DNA of 64,000 nt, taken from the NCBI GenBank assembly GCA_963830775.1, contig CAWHNT010000001.1, positions 1 through 64,000 on the forward strand, given 5' to 3'. A program made the translations under genes and the position numbers. Below are positions 50,044 to 59,677 of this stretch, one piece after another (position 1 is the stretch's first letter; each line of letters opens with the position of its first letter). The stretch comes from CAWHNT01 sp963830775 (GTDB lineage: Bacteria > Pseudomonadota > Alphaproteobacteria > Geminicoccales > Geminicoccaceae). Below the pieces are notes generated by a model. That model saw only the letters and a list, made by a program, of their open reading frames with translations, searched no databases and was not told the origin of the DNA.

Positions 50044-51443
50044 GTGCTGATCGCGGCTTCGCCGCCGCCTGCGAGGCGGTCGTGGGTTCCGCGAACGTGC
50101 TCACCGCAGCCGCGGACATGGAGGCCTATGCCCACGACTTCTGGCGGATCATCCAGGGCCGGCCTGCGCTCGTCGTCCGGCCGGCCGACACGGGCCAGGT
50201 GGCGGCGGTGGTCCGGCTGGCGGCCGAGCACGGGGTGGCGCTGGTGCCGCAGTCGGGCAATACCGGGCTCGTCGGCGGCAACGTGCCGGACGAGAGCGGC
50301 ACGCAGGTGGTCCTCAGCCTTGCCCGCCTGGACCGGGTGCGGGCCGTCGATGCGGCAGGGCTCAGCATGGTGGTCGAGGCCGGCTGCACGCTGGCGGCGG
50401 TGCAGGAGACGGCGGCCGCGGCCGACCGGCTGTTTCCGCTGAGCCTCGGCAGCGAGGGGACCTGCCGCATCGCCGGCAACCTCGCGAGCAATGCGGGCGG
50501 GATCAACGTGCTGCGCTACGGGATGGCGCGCGACCTCGTGCTCGGCCTGGAAGTGGTGATGGCGGACGGCCGGGTCTGGGACGGGCTGAGGACGCTGCGC
50601 AAGGACAACACAGGCTACGACCTGAAGCAGCTCTTCCTCGGCAGCGAGGGCACGCTGGGCATCATCACCGCGGCGGCGCTGAAGCTCTACCCGAGGCCGC
50701 GGGAGCGGGTGACGCTGTTCCTGGGCGTGTCCTCCCCCGCCGTTGCGCTCGATCTTCTGGCGCGGGCGCAAGCGCGCTTCGGAGAGCTGGTGTCGAGCTT
50801 CGAGCTGATGGCCGCACCTTGCGTCGAGGCCTCGGTGGCGCATGTGCCGGGCCTGCGCTTTCCGCTGGAGAGCCGGGCGCCCTGGTACGTGCTGACCGAG
50901 GTCGCCTGGTCGCTGCCCGACGGGCTGGAGGCGGCCTCCGACGTCTGGCTGGAGGAGGTGCTGGAGGCCGACCTCGTGCTCGATGCGACGCGGGCGCAGA
51001 GCGAGGCGCAGCGGAGCATGCTGTGGCGGATGCGGGAAGGCATCAGCGAGGGCACCACGAAGCTCGGGGCCATCGCCCGGCACGACATCTCGGTGCCGGT
51101 GGCCAGCATCCCGCGGCTGATCGAGAGGGGCTTGGCGCTGATCGGGGAGATGCCGGGCTGCCGGCTGATCCCGTTCGGCCATGTCGGCGACGGCAACCTG
51201 CACTTCAACGTCGTCCTGCCGCCGGACACCGCCGACCTTGCAGGCACCCGCAAGCGGCTCCAGGGCCGGGTGTTCGATCTGGTCCAGGAGCTCGGCGGCT
51301 CGATCAGCGCCGAGCACGGGATCGGCCGCGCCAAGCGGGCCGAGCTGCACGCGCGGAAAGACCCGCTGGCGATCGAGCTGATGGGGCGGCTGAAGGCCAC
51401 GCTCGATCCGCAAGGTATCCTGAATCCCGGGGTCATCGTCTGA
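50040..51443 (+). CDS. FAD-binding oxidase, GlcD/D-lactate dehydrogenase type
   Basis: Flavoprotein of 467 residues from ATG at 50040, the usual length for stand-alone members that oxidise D-lactate, glycolate or D-2-hydroxyglutarate. FAD loop: PQSGNTGLVGGNVPD; then GSEGTCRIAGNLASNAGGINVLRYGMARDLVL (in pieces), LKQLFLGSEGTLGI, and the C-terminal FGHVGDGNLHFNV with EHGIGRAK. The frame is continuous with the Uma2 gene upstream; a separate start is preferred. Confidence 0.92.
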   Translation: MSADRGFAAACEAVVGSANVLTAAADMEAYAHDFWRIIQGRPALVVRPADTGQVAAVVRLAAEHGVALVPQSGNTGLVGGNVPDESGTQVVLSLARLDRVRAVDAAGLSMVVEAGCTLAAVQETAAAADRLFPLSLGSEGTCRIAGNLASNAGGINVLRYGMARDLVLGLEVVMADGRVWDGLRTLRKDNTGYDLKQLFLGSEGTLGIITAAALKLYPRPRERVTLFLGVSSPAVALDLLARAQARFGELVSSFELMAAPCVEASVAHVPGLRFPLESRAPWYVLTEVAWSLPDGLEAASDVWLEEVLEADLVLDATRAQSEAQRSMLWRMREGISEGTTKLGAIARHDISVPVASIPRLIERGLALIGEMPGCRLIPFGHVGDGNLHFNVVLPPDTADLAGTRKRLQGRVFDLVQELGGSISAEHGIGRAKRAELHARKDPLAIELMGRLKATLDPQGILNPGVIV

Positions 51444-51521
51444 TCAGCGGCTCGTGAGCGGCGGAGCTCGCGCGGCGGCACCATCTGGGGCCCGTCAGCC
51501 CGCCGCATGGTGATCTGCCCG

Positions 51522-51977
51522 ATGCGTGTCCTCGCCCTTCTCTCCTTGGCCGTTCTCTCGGCTTGCGCCAGCGCCCCGCCTCCACCACCGCCCTCGATGG
51601 TGACGGTGGCGGCACCGGTCGAGGAGGTGCGCGGACGGCTCCAGAGCGAGCTGCGCTCGATGGGCCTGGGGCCGACAGTCACGGCCAGCGGGCTCAGCGC
51701 CGGCAGTCGTGGAGCGCCCAAGGCCTGGGCGGACTGCCAGCGTCTGCTGATCCACGACTGGACCGGCTTCACCCCGCGCTCGGACTGGGCGGATCCGGAG
51801 GGGCTGACGGCCGACGTGACCATCGGTCTCCGCCCCTCGGCCGGCAGCACCGAGGTCACGGTCGTGCCGCGCTATGCGGCCAGCTACCGCGACATCTTCC
51901 GTAACCTGCCCGTCATGGGTGCCTGCCCCTCGAGCGGAGTCCTCGAGCAGCGGCTGTTAGGGGCGGCACGCGGCTGA
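51522..51977 (+). CDS. Putative outer-membrane lipoprotein
   Basis: A product of 151 residues with lipobox LSAC (VLALLSLAVLSACAS) and a following Pro-run. The mature part has a repeated-strand pattern and two cysteines (ADCQRLL, GACPSSG), without a known family. ATG at 51522 gives the ideal lipoprotein signal; an ATG at 51507 is possible. Confidence 0.72.
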   Translation: MRVLALLSLAVLSACASAPPPPPPSMVTVAAPVEEVRGRLQSELRSMGLGPTVTASGLSAGSRGAPKAWADCQRLLIHDWTGFTPRSDWADPEGLTADVTIGLRPSAGSTEVTVVPRYAASYRDIFRNLPVMGACPSSGVLEQRLLGAARG

Positions 51978-52057
51978 GCCGCCGCCTTCGTGCTTGATGC
52001 CGGGGCGTGGCTGACGCATCTCCGGGGCCGAAGGATCGCGGGTCCGGAGGACGAGCC

Positions 52058-53761
52058 ATGACCTACCAGCCGCCGTTGGCCGACATGCGCTTCGTGCTGG
52101 AGTCCATCGGCGGGCTGCACGAGGTGGCGGCATTGCCGGGCTTCGATCCCGAGGTGGGCGAGATGGCGGCACCTGTGCTGGCGGAAGCCGGCCGGCTCGC
52201 GGCCGAGGTGCTGGCCCCCTTGAACCAGGTCGGCGACCAGAACCCGCCGGTGCTCGAGAACGGCGTAGTCCGGACCACGCCCGGGTTCCGGGACGCCTAT
52301 CGCCGCTTCGCCGAGGGCGGCTGGATGGGATTGGTGTTCCCGGAAGAGCATGGCGGGCAGAACCTGCCCTGGCTTGTCAACACGGCGGTGGCCGAGATCT
52401 GGAACGCTGCCAACATGAGCTTCGAGCTCTGCCCGCTCCTGACTCAGGCCGGGATCGAGGCGCTGCTGCACCACGGAACGGAGGAGCAGAAGCAGGTCTA
52501 CCTGCCCAGGCTGGTCTCCGGCGAATGGACCGGGGCCATGTGCCTGACCGAGCCGCAGGCCGGCACCGATGTGGGTGCCCTGCGCACCCGGGCAGAGCGC
52601 CACGGCGATCACTACCGGCTGCGTGGCCAGAAGATCTACATCACCTTCGGCGACCACGACCTCACCGACAACATCATCCACTTCGTCCTGGCCCGCCTCC
52701 CCGATGCGCCTGCCGGCACCCGCGGCATCTCACTGTTCCTCGTTCCCAAGTTCCTGCCGAACGACGACGGCAGCCCGGGCCGGCGCAACGACATGCGCTG
52801 CCTCAAGCTCGAGGAGAAGCTGGGCATCCATGCCAGCCCGACCTGCGTCATGTCCTACGGCGACGACGAGGGGGCGGTAGGCTTCCTCATCGGCGAGGAG
52901 CATGCGGGCATGCGCTGCATGTTCACGATGATGAACAACGCCCGACTTGCCGTGGGGCATGAGGGGCTGGGGCTGGCCGAGCGCGCCTACCAGGGCGCGT
53001 TGGCCTATGCCCGTGAGCGGACGCAGGGGCGGCGCCGGATCATCGAGTATGCCGACGTGCGCCGGATGCTGCTCACCATGCGGGCCGAGATCGCGGCGAT
53101 GCGGGCCTTGTGCTACTGGACCGCCGCCTTCGTCGACCGCAGCGTCCGCGAGCCCGATCCGGAGGCCCGGCGGCTGGCGTCCGAGCGGGTTGCCCTGCTC
53201 ACGCCGATCGTGAAGGCCTGGTGCACCGACCTCGCCCAGGAGATCGCCCGGGATGCCGTCCAGGTCCATGGCGGCATGGGTTTCATCGAGGAGACGGGAG
53301 CGGCCCAGCACTATCGGGACGCCAAGATCCTCTCGATCTACGAGGGCACCAACGGCATCCAGGCCATGGACCTGGTCGGCCGCAAGCTGACGATCGCCGA
53401 CGGCGAGCTGCCTTGGCGCCTGTTCGCGGAGCTGCGGGGCGAGCTCGGCCGGGCGGCACCCGATCTCGCTTCCGCCCTCGGATCGGCGCTGGAGGCGCTG
53501 GAGGCCGCGACCCGGCATCTGCAGGCGGCCGACGACGAGGCGCGCGGCGCTGCCGCCACGGCCTTCCTCCGGCTCTTCGGGCACACGCTGGGCGGTTTCC
53601 TGCTCGCCCGGGGTGCGGCGGCGGCAAGCGACGAGGCGGGGTCGGACTGGCCGGGGCTCGCGCGCTTCTACGTGCGCCACCTCCTGCCGCCCGCCGTGGG
53701 TCTCCTGCCTGTGATCACCGCCGGCGGCGCCGAGCTCGATCCGGAGCTCCTGGCGGCCTGA
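52058..53761 (+). CDS. Acyl-CoA dehydrogenase, DmdC-like
   Basis: Flavoenzyme of 567 residues, longer than usual dehydrogenases because of a C-terminal domain. MCLTEPQAGTDVGALRTRA is the FAD/substrate segment, VHGGMGFIEETGAAQHYRDAKI is near the end, and the catalytic Glu is in IYEGTNGIQAMDL. Of the group that includes 3-methylmercaptopropionyl-CoA dehydrogenases; the actual acyl-CoA is not decided. ATG follows CGGAGGACGAGCC. Confidence 0.93.
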   Translation: MTYQPPLADMRFVLESIGGLHEVAALPGFDPEVGEMAAPVLAEAGRLAAEVLAPLNQVGDQNPPVLENGVVRTTPGFRDAYRRFAEGGWMGLVFPEEHGGQNLPWLVNTAVAEIWNAANMSFELCPLLTQAGIEALLHHGTEEQKQVYLPRLVSGEWTGAMCLTEPQAGTDVGALRTRAERHGDHYRLRGQKIYITFGDHDLTDNIIHFVLARLPDAPAGTRGISLFLVPKFLPNDDGSPGRRNDMRCLKLEEKLGIHASPTCVMSYGDDEGAVGFLIGEEHAGMRCMFTMMNNARLAVGHEGLGLAERAYQGALAYARERTQGRRRIIEYADVRRMLLTMRAEIAAMRALCYWTAAFVDRSVREPDPEARRLASERVALLTPIVKAWCTDLAQEIARDAVQVHGGMGFIEETGAAQHYRDAKILSIYEGTNGIQAMDLVGRKLTIADGELPWRLFAELRGELGRAAPDLASALGSALEALEAATRHLQAADDEARGAAATAFLRLFGHTLGGFLLARGAAAASDEAGSDWPGLARFYVRHLLPPAVGLLPVITAGGAELDPELLAA

Positions 53762-53869
53762 CCGGCGCTTGCGGGGCTTCATCAAGGCGGGCATAGTTCC
53801 CCAGTCGACCAGAAGACTAACGCCCGGCGGATGAACCGTCCGGCCAAAGATCAGGGGGTACGCTCGCCA

Positions 53870-55010
53870 ATGGCTACGACCATGAGCGGCAATGAGGCTG
53901 CACCGCGTCGCCGTTTCCTCAAAGGTGCCGGGGTCACCGTTGCCGGTGCTGCAGCCGGTGCCATCGCGATGCCGAACGTGAGCCGGGCACAGACGGCGGT
54001 CCTGAAGATGCAGGGAGCCTGGGCCGGCACCGACATCTTCAATGACATGGCGATGGACTACGTCAATCGCGTCAACAAGATGGCCGGCAGCCGGCTGAAG
54101 GTCGAATATCTGGTCGCCGGGGCGATCGTGAAGCCGTTCAGCATCATGGATGCGGTGCATGACGGCGTGCTCGATGCCGGTCACCACGCCCCCGCCTACT
54201 GGTATGGCAAGCACAAAGGGGCGTCGTTCTTCGGCACCGGCCCGTGCTGGGGCTGGACCGCGCACCAGACCGTCGCCTGGATCCATTTCGGCGGCGGCAA
54301 GGAGCTGCATCGCGAGCTGACCCAGGAGATCCTGGGGCTCAACACCGTGAGCTTCTTCCACATGCCGATGCCGACCCAGCCGCTGGGTTGGTTCAAGAAG
54401 GCGCCGCAGTCGCCGGACGACATCAAGGGCCTCAAGTACCGCACGGTCGGCCTCGCGACCGACCTCTTCCAGGCGATGGGCGCCTCGGTCGTGCAGGTGC
54501 CGGGCGGCGAGATCCTGCCGGCCATGGAGCGCGGCGTGATCGACGCCTTCGAATTCAACAACCCGACCTCGGACCGGCGGCTGGGCTCGCCCGACGTGGC
54601 CAAGAACTACATGCTCGGCTCCTATCATCAGGCCGGCGAGTTCTTCGAGATCGCGATCAACAAGGGCAAGTTCGAACTCGCTGCCCGAGGAGCACCAGGC
54701 GATCCTGGAGCACTCCGCCGAGGCCGCGAACAGCGCCAGCTATGCCCGGGCACTCGACAACTACTCGAAGGACCTCGTGGCCCTGGTGGAGACCCAGGGC
54801 GTGAAGGTCGCCCGCACGCCGCAGTCGATCCTCGATGCCCAGCTTGCGGCCTGGGACAAGCTCCTGGAAGGGCTGACCAAGGACCCGTTCATCGCCAAGC
54901 TCGCCGAGAGTCAGAAGGCCTGGGCCAAGCGGGTCGTGGCCTACGAGCTCAGCAACGCCGCCGACTACCGGCTGGCCTACGAGCACTTCTTCGGCAAGCT
55001 CGCCATCTGA
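53870..55010 (+). CDS. TRAP transporter substrate-binding protein, Tat-exported (frameshift)
   Basis: Periplasmic solute receptor of the DctP/TAXI-like type for organic acids, about 379 residues. Twin-arginine signal RRRFLKGAGVTVAGAAAG. The binding core has VKPFSIMDAVHDGVLDAGHHAPAYW, GLKYRTVGLATDLFQAMGASVVQVPGGEILPAMERGVIDAFEF. A shift near 54675 separates this from SLPEEHQAILEHSAEAAN and the end at 55010. No DctQ/DctM membrane genes are in the window. AGGGGG is upstream. Confidence 0.9.
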
Positions 55011-55022
55011 GCTGACCCTGCA

Positions 55023-55060
55023 CATGGCCCCGGGCTCGCCGGATGGGCGCCGGGGCCATG
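55023..55060 (+). terminator. Long hairpin terminator after TRAP receptor gene
   Basis: An 11-bp perfect outer stem (CATGGCCCCGG/CCGGGGCCATG) encloses 16 bases, within which a second short pairing is possible. It begins 12 bases after the stop of the solute receptor and precedes the separately initiated dehydrogenase gene. Confidence 0.7.
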
Positions 55061-55128
55061 CTGCCGCTATCCTGCGCCCTTGGCGCGCCCTAGTCTCAGC
55101 AGCTCCAGGCAGGGTGTCAGGAGGGGCC

Positions 55129-56187
55129 ATGACCAGGCACAGGATCGCGGTGATCGCAGGCGATGGGATCGGCAAGGAGGTGGTGCCCGAGGGCATCCGC
55201 GTGCTGGACGCGGCAGGACGCAAGTTCGGGTTCGAGTTCCAGTGGGACGAGCTGCCCTGGAGCTGCGACTATTACGTGAAGCACGGCCGGATGATGCCCG
55301 AGGACGGGCTCGAGCAGATCCGGCAGCACGAGGCGATCTTCCTCGGGGCCGTGGGCCTGCCGGCGCTGGTGCCGGACCACATCTCGCTCTGGGGCCTCTT
55401 GATCCGGCTGCGCCGCGGATTCGAGCAGTACGCCAACATCCGTCCCGTCCGGCTGATGCCGGGGATCCGGTCGCCGCTCGCCGACCGTATGCCGGGAGAG
55501 ATCGACTTCATCGTCGTCCGCGAGAACAACGAGGGCGAATATTCGTCGATCGGCGGCCGCAGCTTCGAGGGGACGGACGAGGAGGTGGTGATGCAGACCA
55601 GCATCTTCACCCGCCGCGGCGTCGACCGGATCATGCGCTACGCCTTCGAGCTGGCCGGCACCCGGGCCAGGAAGCACGTCACCTCGGCCACCAAGTCGAA
55701 CGGCGTCTTCATCGCCATGCCCTACTGGGACGAGCGCTTCAAGGCGATGGCGGCCCACTATCCCGACATCGGGACCAGCCAGTTCCACATCGACATCCTG
55801 ACCGCCCACTTCGTCCAGCACCCCGACTGGTTCGACGTGGTGGTGGCCTCGAACCTGTTCGGCGACATCCTCTCCGACCTCGGGCCCGCCTGCACCGGGA
55901 CCATCGCCATTGCCCCATCCGCGAACCTGAACCCGGAGCGGAAATATCCCTCGATGTTCGAGCCGGTGCATGGCTCGGCCCCCGATATCGCCGGGCGGAA
56001 CATCGCCAACCCGATCGCCCAGGTCTGGTCCGGGGCGATGATGCTGGAGCACTTGGGGCACAAGGAAGCGGCGGATGCCGTGGTACGCGCGATCGAGACG
56101 GTGCTGGCTGAGGGCCCGCGCACGCGCGACATCGGCGGGCAGGCGAACACCCAGGAGGTCGGCAAGGCCATCGCCGAGGCCGTGTGA
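55129..56187 (+). CDS. Tartrate/D-malate dehydrogenase (isocitrate dehydrogenase family)
   Basis: NAD-dependent beta-decarboxylating dehydrogenase of 352 residues, of the TtuC/DmlA group that act on tartrate or D-malate. IAVIAGDGIGKEVVPEG, SLWGLLIRLRRGFEQYANIRPVRL, VRENNEGEYSSIGGR, VTSATKSNG, and the metal site SNLFGDILSDLG are present. Strong GGAGGGG upstream. A dicarboxylate substrate fits the TRAP receptor next to it. Confidence 0.93.
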   Translation: MTRHRIAVIAGDGIGKEVVPEGIRVLDAAGRKFGFEFQWDELPWSCDYYVKHGRMMPEDGLEQIRQHEAIFLGAVGLPALVPDHISLWGLLIRLRRGFEQYANIRPVRLMPGIRSPLADRMPGEIDFIVVRENNEGEYSSIGGRSFEGTDEEVVMQTSIFTRRGVDRIMRYAFELAGTRARKHVTSATKSNGVFIAMPYWDERFKAMAAHYPDIGTSQFHIDILTAHFVQHPDWFDVVVASNLFGDILSDLGPACTGTIAIAPSANLNPERKYPSMFEPVHGSAPDIAGRNIANPIAQVWSGAMMLEHLGHKEAADAVVRAIETVLAEGPRTRDIGGQANTQEVGKAIAEAV

Positions 56188-57074
56188 TGGCGGCGAGCCT
56201 GATCCCCGGCTTCACCGAGCAGGACGTCGATACGGGTGCCGTGCGCATCCGCGCGGCCGTCGGGGGCAGCGGGCCGCCGCTGCTCCTCCTGCACGGTCAC
56301 CCGCAGACCCACCTCACCTGGCACAAGGTGGCCCCTGCCCTGGCCCGCCGGTTCACGGTCGTCGCACCGGACCTGCGCGGCTACGGCGACAGCGGCAAGC
56401 CCGCCTCCGCGCCCGACCATCTGCCCTACTCGAAGCGGGTGATGGCGCAGGACCAGGTCCTGGTGATGCGGGCTTTGGGGCACGAGCGCTTTGCCGTGGT
56501 CGGCCACGACCGCGGCGGCCGGGTGGCGCATCGCATGGCGCTGGACCACCCGCAGGCGGTCGAGCGGCTGGCGGTGCTGGACATTGCCCCCACGGCCACG
56601 ATGTACGCCCGCACCGACAAGGAGTTCGCCACCCGCTACTTCTGGTGGTTCTTCCTGATCCAGCCCTACGACCTGCCCGAGCGGCTGATCGCCGCCGAGC
56701 CTGAGTATTTCCTGCGCAAGCACATCGACGGCCAGACGAAGACGCCGGGTGCCGTCGAGCCGTGGGTCTTCCAGGAGTATCTTCGCTGCTACCGCGATCC
56801 GGCGACCCGGCACGCGATCTGCGAGGACTATCGGGCCGCCGCCGGCATCGACCTCGAGCATGACGCAGCCGATGCGGAGCGGAAAGTGACGGCCCCGCTC
56901 ATGGCGCTCTGGGGTGCCAGGGGCGTCGTCGGCCAGCTCTACGACGTGCTCGCGACCTGGCGGGAAAAGGCGGTCGACGTAGGCGGGCGAGCGCTCCCTT
57001 GTGGGCATACGCTGCAGGAAGAAGCACCCGATGAGCTGCTCCAGGAGCTCATACCGTTCCTGACCGGCTCATAG
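56187..57074 (+). CDS. Alpha/beta hydrolase, haloacetate dehalogenase-like
   Basis: A hydrolase of 295 residues. The nucleophile is an Asp, in VVGHDRGGRVAHRMALDHP, which also contains the two Arg that hold the carboxylate in fluoroacetate dehalogenase; HGHPQTHLTWHKV forms the oxyanion hole, the aromatic YFWWFF segment lines the halide pocket in the known enzymes, and the His is in CGHTLQEEAPDE. These features argue for a haloacetate-type substrate. ATG at 56187 overlaps the preceding stop (TGATG). Confidence 0.88.
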   Translation: MAASLIPGFTEQDVDTGAVRIRAAVGGSGPPLLLLHGHPQTHLTWHKVAPALARRFTVVAPDLRGYGDSGKPASAPDHLPYSKRVMAQDQVLVMRALGHERFAVVGHDRGGRVAHRMALDHPQAVERLAVLDIAPTATMYARTDKEFATRYFWWFFLIQPYDLPERLIAAEPEYFLRKHIDGQTKTPGAVEPWVFQEYLRCYRDPATRHAICEDYRAAAGIDLEHDAADAERKVTAPLMALWGARGVVGQLYDVLATWREKAVDVGGRALPCGHTLQEEAPDELLQELIPFLTGS

Positions 57075-57084
57075 CGGCATCCGT

Positions 57085-57474
57085 TTACACCTCGGCCGGC
57101 ACCGCCCGCGGCCGCCTGTCCTCGTCGATCGCCACCAGCGTGAACCTGCCCTCCGTCACCCGCACCTCCTCGTGCGTCCGCGCCCGCCGTGCCCAGGCCT
57201 CGACCTGGACGGTGAGCGAGGTGCGGCCCACCTTGGTCACGTCCGCGTAGCAGGTGACGATGTCGCCCACGAACACCGGCTTGTGGAAGGTCATCGCGTC
57301 CACCGCCACCGTCGCCACCCGCCCGTGTGCCCGGATGTAGGCGACCATGCCTGCGGCGATGTCCATCTGCGCCAGGAGCCAGCCGCCGAAGATGTCGCCC
57401 GAAGGGTTGGTGTCGGCCGGCATGGCGAGCGTGCGGACGGCCGGGTCGCGGTGTAGGAGATCGGGCATGGTCAT
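57085..57474 (-). CDS. Acyl-CoA thioesterase, YciA type
   Basis: Hot-dog fold thioesterase of 129 residues. PADTNPSGDIFGGWLLAQMD holds the catalytic Asp, followed by AVDAMTFHKPVFVGDIV. Of several in-frame ATGs (57486, 57474, 57468) the last has GGAG at the best distance; 57474 is given as the compromise. It is convergent with the hydrolase gene and divergent from parE. Confidence 0.92.
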   Translation of the reverse strand: MTMPDLLHRDPAVRTLAMPADTNPSGDIFGGWLLAQMDIAAGMVAYIRAHGRVATVAVDAMTFHKPVFVGDIVTCYADVTKVGRTSLTVQVEAWARRARTHEEVRVTEGRFTLVAIDEDRRPRAVPAEV

Positions 57475-57550
57475 GGCTCCGCGCATGGGCTAAGGAGAAC
57501 ATCGTGGCAACATTCAGCAGCGGGCTCGCCGCCCGCCTTCACGGATAGCG

Positions 57551-59521
57551 ATGAACGAGCTGCCTTTCGACCTGCCGACGCAACGCCGCGGCGAGCGGGA
57601 CTATACCGCGCAGGACATCGAGGTGCTGGAGGGGCTGGAGCCGGTGCGGCGGCGGCCCGGCATGTATGTCGGCGGCACCGACGAGCGGGCGCTGCACCAT
57701 CTCGTGGCCGAGGTGCTGGACAACGCCATGGACGAGGCGGTGGCCGGCCACGCCAACCGGATCGAGCTCGAGCTCCAGGCGCCCGACCGGGTGCTGGTGC
57801 GCGACAACGGCCGCGGCATCCCGATCGACCCGCACCCCAAGTTCCCGAAGAAGTCAGCACTCGAGGTCATCATGACCACGCTGCACTCGGGCGGGAAGTT
57901 CGGCAGCAAGGCCTATGAGACCTCGGGCGGGCTGCACGGCGTCGGTGTCTCGGTCGTGAACGCGCTCTCGGCCGATCTCACGGTCGAGGTCGCGCGCAAC
58001 CGGGCCCTCTTCGTGCAGAGCTACCGGCAGGGTGCCCCTACCGGGCCGGTGCGCGAGGCCGGTGCGGCCCCCAACCGGCGCGGCACCACCATCGTCTTCA
58101 CCCCCGACCCTGCGATCTTCGGCGAGGGTATCCGCTTCCGGCCCGACCTCCTGCACCGGATGGCGCGAAGCAAGGCCTATCTCTTCCGCGGGGTGGAGAT
58201 CCGCTGGCGCTGCCCGCCGGAGCTCGCCGGCAACGTGCCGGCCGCCGAGAGCTTTCACTTCCCGGCGGGCCTCGCCGACTTCCTCAAGGCCCTCACCGAC
58301 GGCCGTGAGCTCGTGGCCGACCAGCCCTTCACCGGCGAGGCAGCACTCGACGACGGGGCCAAGGTGGAGTGGGCGGTAGCCTGGCCGGTCGATGAGGAGG
58401 CCTATGCCGGCTATTACTGCAACACGGTGCCCACCAGCCTCGGCGGCACGCACGAGGCGGGCCTGCGCACGGCCCTGCTCAAGGGCCTGCGCGCCCATGC
58501 GGAGCGGATCGGCTTCAAGAAGGCGGGCGTCCTGACGGCCGAGGATGTCCAGGGTGGGGCTTGCGCTCTCCTCTCGCTCTTCATGCGCCAGCCGCAGTTC
58601 CAGGGCCAGACGAAGGAGCGCCTGGTCAGCCCCGAGGCCGCCCGCCTGGTCGAGGCCGGGGTGCGCGACCGTTTCGACCTCTGGCTGGGCTCGCACGCCA
58701 CCGTCGCCAACGCGATCCTCAACCACGTCACCACCCGGGCCGAGGACCGGCTGGCCCGGAAGAAGGCAAAAGAGGAGGTCGGCCGCAAGACGGCGACCCG
58801 CAAGCTGCGCCTGCCCGGCAAGCTTGCCGACTGTGCCCGCGAGGCCAAGGACGGCACCGAGATCTTCATCGTCGAGGGCGATTCGGCCGGCGGCTCCGCC
58901 AAACAGGCCCGCAACCGCGAGACCCAGGCCATCCTGCCCCTGCGCGGCAAGATCCTGAACGTGGCGTCGGCCGCCGCCGACAAGCTCGAGGCCAACAAGG
59001 AGCTTCAGGATCTGGTCACCGCCCTGGGCTGCGGTGCCGGCAAGCATTTTCGGGGCGACGAGCTGCGCTACGAGAAGGTCATCATCATGACCGACGCGGA
59101 CGTGGACGGCGCCCACATCGCGGCCCTCCTGATGACCTTCTTCTATCGCCAGCTGCCGAAGCTGATCGAGCGCGGCAACCTTTATCTGGCCCAGCCGCCG
59201 CTCTACCGCCTGGCCCATGGCGGCACCATCGCCTACGCCCGCGACGAGGCCGACCGGGTGCGCCTGACCGCCACCGTCTTCAAGGGCAAGAAGAACATCG
59301 AGATCGGCCGCTTCAAGGGCCTGGGCGAGATGAACGCCCATCAGCTCAAGGAGACCACCATGGACCCCGCCCGCCGCCAGCTGCTCCAGGTGCGGGTGGA
59401 GGATCTGGAGGGCAAGCCCGTGGCCCAGCTGGTCGAGGAGCTGATGGGCCGCCGTCCGGAATTGCGACTGGCGTTCATCCAGCAGAATGCAGCGTTCGTG
59501 AAGGAGGAGCTGGATGTGTAA
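57551..59521 (+). CDS. parE: DNA topoisomerase IV subunit B
   Basis: ATPase subunit of topoisomerase IV, needed to separate daughter chromosomes; 656 residues. GHKL site: EVLDNAMDEAVAG, VRDNGRGIP and SGGLHGVGVSVVNALS; the QTK-like loop is QTKERL; the Toprim domain has VEGDSAGGSAKQARNRETQAILPLRGKILN (in part) and TDADVDGAHIAALLM. Shorter than GyrB and with ParE-like start IEVLEGLEPVRRRPGMYVGG. Confidence 0.96.
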   Translation: MNELPFDLPTQRRGERDYTAQDIEVLEGLEPVRRRPGMYVGGTDERALHHLVAEVLDNAMDEAVAGHANRIELELQAPDRVLVRDNGRGIPIDPHPKFPKKSALEVIMTTLHSGGKFGSKAYETSGGLHGVGVSVVNALSADLTVEVARNRALFVQSYRQGAPTGPVREAGAAPNRRGTTIVFTPDPAIFGEGIRFRPDLLHRMARSKAYLFRGVEIRWRCPPELAGNVPAAESFHFPAGLADFLKALTDGRELVADQPFTGEAALDDGAKVEWAVAWPVDEEAYAGYYCNTVPTSLGGTHEAGLRTALLKGLRAHAERIGFKKAGVLTAEDVQGGACALLSLFMRQPQFQGQTKERLVSPEAARLVEAGVRDRFDLWLGSHATVANAILNHVTTRAEDRLARKKAKEEVGRKTATRKLRLPGKLADCAREAKDGTEIFIVEGDSAGGSAKQARNRETQAILPLRGKILNVASAAADKLEANKELQDLVTALGCGAGKHFRGDELRYEKVIIMTDADVDGAHIAALLMTFFYRQLPKLIERGNLYLAQPPLYRLAHGGTIAYARDEADRVRLTATVFKGKKNIEIGRFKGLGEMNAHQLKETTMDPARRQLLQVRVEDLEGKPVAQLVEELMGRRPELRLAFIQQNAAFVKEELDV

Positions 59522-59677
59522 GGCTGCACCGGCCTTGAGCCGACGCGAGGTCCGGAGCTAGGGCCACAGGCTGGGAACGGCGAGCTGCCGCTTGATAGCT
59601 GGGGTTGAGCCCGTATGTGGCTGCGGTACGCGGGGTACTGGATCCCGTTCACGCCCGCAGCCCGGAGCAGAGCCCGC

